NCBI GenBank assembly: GCA_016617785.1
Contig: JADILM010000006.1
Span: 1,488,001-1,552,000, forward strand
Source of the DNA: Sporobolomyces roseus
Taxonomy: Eukaryota; Basidiomycota; Microbotryomycetes; Sporidiobolales; Sporidiobolaceae
Direction of reading: 5' to 3'
DNA length: 64,000 nt
Position 1 is the stretch's first letter. Each line of letters opens with the position of its first letter. Made by a program: the position numbers and the translations under genes. Shown piece by piece: positions 56,000-64,000 of the stretch. The notes below the pieces were generated by a model, which had not been told where the DNA came from, did not search any database, and saw only the letters and a list, made by a program, of their open reading frames with translations.

Positions 56000-56425
56000 T
56001 CACGAGATGATTCTCAATCCAAACCAGACTCCGACTAATCCCAAAGCGATGAAAGGCCAAACGATTGATTTCGCCAACCAAGCCAACTCTTCTCTCTCAT
56101 AATTCCGACGGAAGAATAAGTTCCAAGGACCAGGTCGAACGAGATAGGCTTGATGGAGAGTCCAGTGATCATCGAGTTCGTTCGTTTTCGAGGTGAGATA
56201 GCCTCGTTGGTTGTTTAGTTCGAGGAGGGAGAGGAATAGGATACCGATTAGGAGCGTGAGAAGGTTCGTCCAGTGATAGAAAGGATACGAGGGCTAAAAG
56301 GAAGGGAGATCAAAAGTCAGCTTCGCGTGCGAAATGTTTGTTGTATTTCTCAAGTATGATCGTAGAGAGAGAGGACTCACGGGACCTGATCGAGAAGGAC
56401 CCTGTTCAAGTTTGTTGACTCCCAT
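56000..56425 (-). CDS. Small two-TM hypothetical protein
   Basis: Not recognised. Exon 1 (ATG at 56425) encodes MGVNKLEQGPSRSGP, ends at a GTGAGT at about 56380, and joins PSYPFYHWTNLLTLLIGILF from an acceptor at about 56296. About 115 residues with two hydrophobic segments (LLTLLIGILFLSLLEL and SIVWPFIALGLVGVWFGLRI). Between them is a hydrophilic loop with HWTLHQAYLVRPGPWNLFFR. The frame closes at a TGA (56000-56002); a GTGAGC overlapping this stop could instead start a last short intron. A small organelle or ER membrane protein is possible. Confidence 0.55.
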
Positions 56426-57139
56426 TTTTCGCTCAAGTTGAAGCGTTACGAGAAAGTCAGTGCTGAGAATGTCAGTGAGCTATAGGGAGAGGAAGTGTAA
56501 AGTAGGAAAGAAAGAACGTTGAACCGCTTACCTCCTACTTCCACGTTCAAACCGATACCCTTCTCTCCTGACCCTTGCGGAGTCGGTTTTCGGCACATGT
56601 GGGACGATAGAGTTCCCGTCCTTCACTCCCTTCCAGAAATAGGTAAAGGTAACCCCGGCGTTTCGCTTTCTGAGGAAAGAGCGCGCGAAAGCGATGGGCG
56701 TTGCAGAGGACGTGATGGATCGTCGTTGGACGTCGTAGCAATTGAAAGCTCGAAGCGTCGATAGTTTACGAGGGAGGTTTCAGACAATTGAGAGAAGGGA
56801 GGAATGAGAAGGTTGGTGAAAGAACGGACTCTCTCTCTTGCCTCCCTTGGGATCAGATAGAGTGCCCATACTTGAGTATCATTGAATCAATTCCCTCGAA
56901 GTATACAAGAAGACGGGAAAGGCCTACGACGAGAGGCGGACGGAAAGGTAACCGCTTGGTACGACGAATGGCCGATCTCGTTGCTTGAAGAGTTACGAGC
57001 GCGATCTGAGAGCTCGAGCTGTAGACGATGAGGCGTGCTTCAAAGTGAACGAGCTGAGCTGATCAAGTTTCGGAAAAGTTGCGAAAATCGAACGATTCTC
57101 CTCGTCAAAATCAAGACTCCCCAAAACTCGCTCTCTCTC
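56426..57139. other. Intergenic
   Basis: 714 bp upstream of the small membrane protein and downstream of the COQ11-like gene. Only short, compositionally odd frames; no RNA gene or repeat seen. Confidence 0.45.
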
Positions 57140-58275
57140 TTACACAGCTGTACTAGCCCCTACTCCAACCGGTTCGAACCCCAACAATCTCCTCATCCCT
57201 TGTACGCCTACCGGTCCCCTAACATGTTCCCTCTCGATAGCTCTACAAACTGACTCGCCTACAGCATCTGCATGTATCGGTGGAATTTGAAACAATTTCG
57301 CTAGTGACGCCCAGGCTGGTGGGAGATCACTAGGAGTGGGGGAGGGAGTAGGGGAAAGGTGAAGAGCAGAGGGGATGAGGGAGTGAAGGTGAGAGGTTGC
57401 TTCGAAGAGGGTTGCGGGGAGGGTCGAGGAAGGCGCTAGATGGGGATGATAGATCAGACCTGCGTGAAGATGACGCCGATGAGTCATAACCTACGAAGCG
57501 GAACTCGATTTGGAGGGGCATTAGAAACGCACTTGGTCGAATGAAAACTGGTCTAACTCCTCGTTCTCCAGCATCGATCGCTGATTCTGCCGATATCACT
57601 TCTTCCGCTTGACGTTTCGATCTGATGTAACCGGATGGAATGAAAGGTCGAAAGATGTCTTCGGCGGAAATGAAGACGAAGGGAGAAGGAGCGGTTGAAG
57701 GGGAAGTACAAGATGGTACCGAACGAGATTGACGGAATGCTCTGAAAGTTTCAATAGCTGTACGAACTCGTCCATTCCCTACGTCAGCCGCGAATGAGAC
57801 TGAAGTTGAAAGCTAGAGAAGCCATACCTGAATCTCTATTCATTCTTTCATAAGTTCTATCTCCTCTTTTCTTTAGAGGATTCCCTGATTCTCCCATCAA
57901 GTTGCCTACGATACTCTTGAGTACGCTGAGTGGTTGAGCTTGACCTTTCTGTTTGTAATTGTCTTCAAGGAGGATACCGAGAGTCGAAACGAGTGCATCG
58001 CAAGAAGGTAAAACTGAGGCGTAACTAGCTGCATCGAAAGGAGTTCCTTTCGTCCATTCGACCTGCGAGATGAAAGCTGCTTTCAATCAGCTCTGTGTAC
58101 GCAGTTGAGAGCGATTGCAACTCACCTTGTCAACCCAAGCAGGTGAATGACCCGCAGGAGTTTTGAAAGGTTTCCCACTCTGACTGACTGATACGACGTT
58201 CCATCCTCGTTGTACTGCCTTCTTTGCGATAGATGATCCTACTAGCCCTGATCCTCCGAATACGCAGATCTTCAT
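57140..58275 (-). CDS. COQ11: COQ11-like NAD(P)-binding protein
   Basis: Extended/atypical short-chain dehydrogenase related to yeast Coq11 (YLR290C), a component of the mitochondrial coenzyme Q synthome. The ATG at 58275 opens directly into the Rossmann motif KICVFGGSGLVGSSIAKKAV (G-x-x-G-x-x-G). Later landmarks are SCDALVSTLGILLEDNYKQK, the segment SAEDIFRPFIPSGYIRSKRQ with the Tyr-x-x-x-Lys pair as YIRSK, and RPVFIRPS. The end, HRRHLHAGLIYHPHLAPSST through IPPIHADAVGESVCRAIERE, matches the family layout. About five exons and 330 residues. No obvious mitochondrial presequence precedes the Rossmann strand, as in yeast Coq11. Other NmrA/NDUFA9-like proteins are the alternative. Confidence 0.75.
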
Positions 58276-58508
58276 CGTCTTGTTGAAGAGTGAAGAGGTT
58301 GAGGTTGAAAGAGTGGAGGAATCGAGAGATCGAACGAATTCGGGTTGATTTGCACGTTCTCTATAGATCTAGATAGGTTCTGTGAATGCTTCTAGCGAGG
58401 CAGTGGCTGATTTGGTGACAAGATGGGAGTGGTAGGAAGTAAAAAAGGGGAATTCTCTCTTTCTCTCCCTTCCGTCATTCACTTTCTCAACTTGAACTCG
58501 AACTAGCC

Positions 58509-59270
58509 ATGGTCAGACCCAGAGTAGGACTAGCTGGAAAGCGTCCCTTTTCTCAAGATCCGTACGTCTCTCCTCGCTTCCTTCCGGAATCTCCGTTTCA
58601 AATTTCATCATCTCACTCGCTCATCTCTCTACTTCTTAGTCCCAATACGAGCTACTCAACGACTTCAGCATCCTTGTCACCTCGAGATATGTACGCAGGG
58701 GAGATCTATCGAAGAGGAGGAGTAGCTGGAGGAGACGCTTCGCACAATCCAACCGACACTACCTATGCCGCGATCCCACCTTCCTCGACTTACAAAGGTC
58801 CGAAAGTTGCTGGAACGTACGGAGGTTTCGTAGGAGTATTCACGGGAGTCGGATTCTTCGTCTTCATCGTTTTGACCATTCTCATCTTCCTCCGATATCG
58901 AACCTTACGGAAACGAAACGGTTCCTCTATGGCTATTGAACACGGAACAAATCTGGGAGGAGGAGGGAGGGAGAGGGAGAGGGAGAGGAATGAATGGGAT
59001 AGGGAGGAAGCATTTGAGATGCCTTCGACTCAGAGGTACGAGAGGGCGGGAATGGAGTCGACGTTGAGTTTCAATGGGAGCGATATGACACCACCGTTGA
59101 GACAGGGAGAGAGACAGCTTTACGCTCAGGATGGAGTTTCGCAAGAGGCGTTCTTTGATGGAGGAGGAGGACAACAAACTTATGATCCTTATGCCGAGGG
59201 AGCTGGACTGCCGAAATATGATGGACAAGGGAGAGAAGGGAATGGAGGACTTCAGGATGTCAAGCAGTAG
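58509..59270 (+). CDS. Single-TM hypothetical protein
   Basis: Not recognised. The ATG at 58509 gives MVRPRVGLAGKRPFSQDP. The frame is open throughout (253 residues), but a GTACGT at about 58562 and a TTCTTAG at about 58640 would remove an in-frame Ser-rich stretch as an intron of about 78 nt, joining SQDP to PNTSYSTTSASLSPRDMYAG. The core is a Thr/Ser/Gly-rich N-terminal half, one TM segment (GVFTGVGFFVFIVLTILIFL), a basic stop-transfer (RYRTLRKR) and a Gly/Gln/Tyr-rich cytoplasmic tail. The TAG is at 59268-59270. The layout resembles small fungal single-pass surface proteins. Confidence 0.65.
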   Translation: MVRPRVGLAGKRPFSQDPYVSPRFLPESPFQISSSHSLISLLLSPNTSYSTTSASLSPRDMYAGEIYRRGGVAGGDASHNPTDTTYAAIPPSSTYKGPKVAGTYGGFVGVFTGVGFFVFIVLTILIFLRYRTLRKRNGSSMAIEHGTNLGGGGRERERERNEWDREEAFEMPSTQRYERAGMESTLSFNGSDMTPPLRQGERQLYAQDGVSQEAFFDGGGGQQTYDPYAEGAGLPKYDGQGREGNGGLQDVKQ

Positions 59271-59701
59271 TGAAAAAAGCTGAAGTTTGGTCGGTTCTCG
59301 AAGTTTTCGTTGGTTTTCGTTTCTCTTTCTGTCTTTTCGCATATGCCCTTGTTCTGATCGCTGTTGTCCCCCATCTTGCGCGTAGTAGTAGTGATATCTG
59401 TATTGCCGTCATTGTTTGTCTGCAAACCCCCTTTGACTCTCGAAATGCTCGAGTCAAATCGAAAGTTTGAGCGGTTTGACCTCGTCGTTTCCGACTTCTC
59501 CTCCGTATCGTTGCTTTTTGACTCTTTTCGCATCCTTATGCTTTCGTCGGATCTGCCGGATCTATCACTGCGATTCGTGCCGAATTTGGATTACATTATT
59601 CACTGGGCAAGCTATTGAATCTGAATCCCCCACCCTCGTAACTTCTATCTCTCTTCCTCTTCTTCTCCTGTTGAATGCGGTGACGATCCTCTGTCCGCGA
59701 C
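59271..59701. other. Intergenic: MFS gene promoter
   Basis: 431 bp between same-direction genes. A CT-rich stretch at about 59645-59670 (CTCTCTTCCTCTTCTTCTCC) lies 30-55 bp upstream of the ATG at 59702. Nothing else seen. Confidence 0.4.
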
Positions 59702-61752
59702 ATGTCAACAAATCTACCACAATCCAATACTTCAGGCGCTTCCACCTTAGCAGACGAATCAACCAAATCAACTCCCTTCAAATTTTTAAGCCGTCGTAAC
59801 GGCCGACAAGAAGGGGACGCTCTACCGAAATCCTCCGACCTCTCTTTGAATCCTGCGCCACCGACGACGAAGAAAACATTGGTAGAACCTCGAACAAAAG
59901 ACTTTGGATTCCTCCCAATACCAAAACGATGTCAAAGTCGACCTGGCGAACCCTTCAAATTCTCACTCGCTCTCAACTATCTCCTCGCTGCGACTTCGAC
60001 TTTTACTATCGCTAACCTCTACTGTGAGTCACTTCTTGTCGTTGTGAGTCTCGTCGAAGTCTACTGATCACCGAGCTTCGTTTCTTTAGATCATCAACCG
60101 ATTCTCGTTCAACTCAGTGAACGGTACACTGTGGAGTATAATGAAGTCACCCTCGTCGCTACTCTCGTACAAGTCGGTTATCTCGTCGGTTTACTCGTCC
60201 TAACACCATTAGGGGATCTCGTACCTCGTCGACCACTCCTCCTAGCTCTGGTGTTCATGACAGCTTCATTGTCGCTCGGACAAGCAACTGTGAGCAGCTA
60301 TCACGGTTTCCAAGCTCTAGCTTTGATCGTCGGAATCTTCACTGTAGGTCTATTTCGATCCATCCAACAACCAAAGACGAAGCTCACGAAACTGGTCGAA
60401 TTTTGTAGGTCACTCCTCAAATCGTCAATCCACTCACTGCAGACCTCGCTCCTCCTCATCGACGGTATTCTGCTGTATCCATCACAGTCTCTGGTCTCTT
60501 GGCAGGGATGGTAGTCGGGCGAGTCTTTGCAGGTGTCATCACTCGATTCTCAGGTCATCCAAAGTGAGTCTCGTCTTTTCGTCGTCGCTCCCCTTGCCGT
60601 CTGAATTTGGAAGCTTTCGAGGGAGCTGACTCTACTCTCATCGATACAGCAACACCTACTACTTTGCCTCTGCGACTCAATACGCCTTACTCGTCACCCT
60701 CTACTTCTTCCTACCTGATTTCCCGAAGAAGGCGACGGGTCTATCGTACTTTGGGATCCTTCGAAGGTGAGTTCATTCTGTCTCGAACGTTCAGGCGAGC
60801 CGATGCTGAATTCAAGTTCGCACGCGCAGCATGGTCGTTCTGTTCGTGACGAAACCCGTCCTCGTTCAAGCTTGTCTCATCGGTACTTGCATGACGGCAA
60901 TCATGGTAAGCTGGTGGACTACCTTGACGTTCTTGCTGTCCGACCCACCGTTCAACTACAATACGTGAGCTCTACGTCTTCGTCTCGTCCCTGAGCTCTC
61001 CGAACTGACCATCAGCCTCGTACAGCTTCGAGATAGGATTGTTTGGATTGACAGGCCTCGCCGCAATGTTCTCAGTACCTCTCGTCGGCAAACTCACGGA
61101 TCGATTAAATCCGTGGGTTGTCGTACTTCTCGCTGCTGCGTGTCAAACTTCAATCGCTGTCCTATGCCTCGGAACCGCCGCTCTCAATCTGGCACCCGTC
61201 ATCATCGCCTGCATCGGCGTCGACATCTTTCATCAATCGAATACGATCGGTCAACAAGGTCGAATTTATGCGTTCGTCGATTTTCTCACTTCCTTTCGCT
61301 TTCCTAGTCTCACTCGCTCTCCTTTTACAGTATCGATACGCTTAGTCGAGGCAGAATCAACGGAGTCTATATGGCCTGGGTATTCGCAGGGTAAGCTCAA
61401 TTTTCCTTTGCCTCTCTCGAAACGTTTATAGCTCACCTGTTTCTCTCGTCTCTCTAGGCAATCGATAGGTTCCGCCGCCGGTCCGAAATTGTATTTGAGA
61501 TTTGGTTGGAGAGCAAGTTACGGTCTTCACGTCGGTCTCGGAGGATTAGCGCTGTTGATCTTGTTCGCAAGAGGACCGAATGCGAAAGGATGGGTGGGAT
61601 GGGGCGGAAACTATAGTCTGTCGAAGACGAGAGATAGTGATATGAATGATGCTGAGGAGGACTTGAAGGAGGGAGAGAAAGATGAGGAGAAGCTTGAAGA
61701 TGAGGAACGAAACGAGGTCGAGGCGAATGAAACGATTCGGACGAGTCGATGA
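59702..61752 (+). CDS. MFS transporter (paralog of 14513-16705)
   Basis: Close paralog of the transporter 43 kb upstream, same strand. The ATG at 59702 gives MSTNLPQSNTSGASTLADES. The shared pre-TM1 motif is KDFGFLPIPKRC. Then come YHQPILVQLSERYTVEYNEV, TPLGDLVPRRPLLLALVFMT (motif A), VNPLTADLAPPHRRYSAVSI, FFLPDFPKKATGLSYFGIL, LVGKLTDRLNPWVV (second motif A), DTLSRGRINGVYMAWVFAGQ and RGPNAKGWVGWGGNYSLSKT. The charged tail is Asp/Glu-rich. About nine exons, about 550 residues. Most intron positions match the paralog, but the exon starting near 60091 is continuous through YHQPILVQLSERY, without the extra intron of copy 1. Substrate unknown. Confidence 0.88.
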
Positions 61753-61960
61753 TGCCGAATGAGCGTATCTTGATTGTTCCCGAATAGAGTGTAATTCAAT
61801 ACGTACTAGAGCAAGCGCCGTCTCGAAGAACGACTAAGAGCGAGAATGATAAGGGAACTGAGCTTTATGAATTCTAGTACAATCCGAGACTCTATGAATG
61901 ACAAGCTGATACTGATGGTATTTTGGACGATGCGGAAGGAAACTCTATGTTCTATGTGAT

Positions 61961-64000
61961 CTATACTTCTCCTCGAGTGGAGCGTTGGTCTTCGACATAA
62001 ACATCCTCGTTCACTGGTCCATCCGAGAGGACTTCCCCTTCTTGCTGTAACAACGCCATGGCGACCTTGGATCGTGCACGAAGGCGAGGTCCGACTGTAC
62101 GGGAAGAGAAGCGTCAGCTCAGTTGAATCAAGAGAGACAGTGGATGCGGTTTCGACTCACAGATGATGAGGAGCCAGATGACACCTGCCATGACCGCTGC
62201 GATAGCGCCCAACAGACTCGAAGCGACGGGGAAGCCGAGAGTATCGTACTGTACAGGAGGAAGAGAGTAAGCGAGAGGACGAAAAACGGCTATAGACATC
62301 TTCTCGGAGATCGCTTTGATCGACTCACCATGATCACACCGAAGAAGGGAAAGGTAGCTCCAAGGATGTTGCGAAGAAGGGATTGCGCAGCCTGACCAGA
62401 ACTCGAGTAAGTTTGATAAACCTGCGAATTCCATAGGACGTCAATATCCCTTTTCATCTCTTTGCATCCCTTTTTCCTCGATGAGATGAGTGAAACAGTG
62501 AGTACGAGTGCTTACATCGGCGATATAGTTGTAGGCTGCGAGATTCAGGCAAATGTCCAAATGGTCAGTTTCGATTCGATGGTCGCTGAAGAATCGAGAC
62601 GAAAGCGGAGACGAAAGCGTTCACTCACTAGCAAGATACATGGTGTAGCTTCCACCGTTAATCAGGGTGAGGAAGATACATGGTACAACCCAGTGGATCC
62701 AAGGACGAGCACTTTGAAGCAAAAAGTTCGAGATTAGCTGATATTTCGCCAGATTTGCGGAAGAGATCCGACTCACGTCCAAGCGAAACAGAAGAGCGAG
62801 ATTGAGAACAGTACACTGCCGACACCGGCCGAGTAGAGACGGACTTCAGGCTTAGCGCGACCTCCTCCATGAACGACAGCTCGTTTGTACATCGGATCTT
62901 GGATCAGGATGTTTGTCGCGCATCCTATAGCAGCGCCGATGAAACCGCAAATGAGGACAGTGTGCGAGGTACCTTGATTGAATCCGTAGCTTTCGGCGAA
63001 GACATGTGAAACAGCTCCGATCTGTTTGCGACGAACTATTCGATTAGCTCAGCAGCAACGAGACTGATGGGCAAGCTTACAATTAGGAACACGGTTCCCC
63101 AAACGAAGCCAATTGCGAGCGAGAGCGCCGTTACGATAGGCTCGGTAAACAGGTAGACGAGAGGGCGAGAGAGAGAAATCTTGAGCATTTGAAGCCATCC
63201 CTCCTCGTCAGAGTCAGCTCCTTCGACATAGTGTGGCCGACCCTGTTCATAGTTGGATGGCAGTAAGATTGAGGGAAGAGACTTGGAAGCAAAGACAAGG
63301 AAGCGAAGACGAACGGTTTCGGTCGAGAGAGCTTTGCATCGCTTTCGAAGGATAACTTCGCCGCGGGGCTCCTTGAAAAAGAAGAGGACGTAAATGAAGA
63401 CAGCGCCGTTCGTAGCAAGCTGAAGCCAGTAAACGTTGTGCCAGTTCGTCTTGAACGCTAGCCAATTCGATACGAGAGGTCCAGTTGCGTTTGCCGTGAA
63501 GACAGCTGTCGATCGAGGTCATGCTCAGCTTTATTCAGAGCGAAGGAATAGAGGAATAGAGAGCTTACTCAAAACGAAGAAACCCATCGGAATTCCACGG
63601 TTGACCTTGGGCCATAGATCAGCTACGATACCGGCAGCGGTCGGGCCCTCTATACAAGCTGCTGTGCCCTGGACGAGTCGAGAGAAGATGAGCGCGTAGA
63701 TGTTGGGCGCGAGAGCCATGGGGATGAAGAGGAGCATGATGATAAAAGTCTGCACGGCGGGGAGGACAGTCAGCTCGATTGCACGGAACGGAGAGGAGGA
63801 CCGTCAGTTCGATAGCAAGATCGATAGCAGCTCGATAGCGTCAGCTCGATAGCTCGCATGCGAGAACGTCGAGGTTTGAGATTTAGAAAGAATCGAAAAT
63901 TCAAGAATACGAAACTTGAGAGTACCGACTTACGCAGATGATAAGCTGAGGACGACGACCGAAAGTTTCTGACACTGGGGCTAGGATGAGAGGTCCTGAG
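61961..64000 (-). CDS. DHA1-type MFS multidrug transporter (partial, right edge)
   Basis: Major facilitator of the fungal drug:H+ antiporter-1 group; the 5' end lies beyond the window. Reading from the right edge: SGPLILAPVSETFGRRPQLI (motif A, ending at a GTAAGT at about 63934), MLLFIPMALAPNIYALIFSR, FSRLVQGTAACIEGPTAAGI, DLWPKVNRGIPMGFFVL, GPLVSNWLAF (motif C region), WHNVYWLQLATNGAVFIYVL and FFFKEPRGEVILRKRCKAL. After the central loop come PLVYLFTEPIVTALSLAIGF, FVWGTVFLI and AYNYIADVYQTYSSSGQAAQ. The last exon encodes GPRLRARSKVAMALLQQEGE and stops at 61961-61963. About nine exons visible. The RGxxFRF-like and SETFGRRP motifs resemble Flr1/Tpo-like transporters; the substrate is not deducible. 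Confidence 0.88.

Noticed and set aside
57165..57185. GGTTCGAACCC sequence matching a tRNA B box
   Set aside because: It lies inside the last coding exon of the COQ11-like gene (GFEPVGVGA on the other strand). There is no A box or acceptor-stem pairing around it.
1..64000. Search for transposons, LTRs, CRISPR arrays, rRNA and tRNA genes
   Set aside because: No transposase or reverse-transcriptase motifs, no spaced direct repeats and no conserved RNA gene cores were seen. By-eye reading could miss an intron-containing tRNA; tRNAscan-SE would settle it.

Overview
The window is nuclear DNA from a fungus, almost certainly a basidiomycete. Nearly every gene is broken by several short GT-AG introns of about 45-100 nt, mostly with GTGAGT or GTAAGT donors. 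Genes stand about 2.4 kb apart on both strands, and the products are eukaryotic (kinesin, LIS1, ORC1, NDC1, MICOS, EXO5). Intron density and protein style resemble Pucciniomycotina red yeasts, but that placement is my inference. I see no transposon, rRNA, CRISPR array or convincing tRNA. All models were read by eye from splice signals and reading-frame continuity; exon edges are least certain where no conserved domain supports them.

Layout. 1-1903 (-): 5' part of a kinesin-4-like motor, cut by the left edge. 2515-4481 (-) and 6519-9104 (-): two diverged paralogs of an unrecognised polytopic membrane protein with a cysteine-rich N terminus, flanking a basic hypothetical gene at 4976-6251 (+). 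10166-12063 (+): LIS1/PAC1. 12568-14243 (+): thiolase. 14513-16705 (+): MFS transporter with a close paralog at 59702-61752 (+). 16870-19550 (+): EXO5, convergent with a SET lysine methyltransferase at 19635-21465 (-). 21678-23644 (-) and 24337-27187 (+): divergent amidase and DUR3-type urea transporter sharing a promoter with several GATA boxes. 27735-30419 (-): ITFG1/TIP-like FG-GAP protein. 30590-31226 (+): MIC12-like MICOS subunit. 31781-37646 (+): very large serine-rich protein. 37971-41141 (-) and 41238-42761 (+): ORC1 and endonuclease III sharing a 96-bp promoter. 43504-46488 (-): acetoacetyl-CoA synthetase ending in AKL. 46687-49494 (-): nucleoporin NDC1. 50064-53573 (-): GT31 galactosyltransferase. 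53814-55531 (+): OGG1. 56000-56425 (-): small two-TM protein. 57140-58275 (-): COQ11-like Rossmann protein. 58509-59270 (+): single-TM protein. 61961-64000 (-): DHA1 drug-type MFS transporter, cut by the right edge.

Functional links. The amidase and urea transporter form a plausible nitrogen-scavenging pair. NTH1, OGG1, EXO5 and ORC1 are all genome-maintenance genes within about 39 kb, though not arranged as a unit. COQ11 and MIC12 are mitochondrial. The most novel part is the paralogous membrane-protein pair, whose charge pattern fits a seven-TM protein with an extracellular N terminus. Two microexons (11 and 13 nt) lie in genes whose in-window paralogs lack one of the flanking introns.
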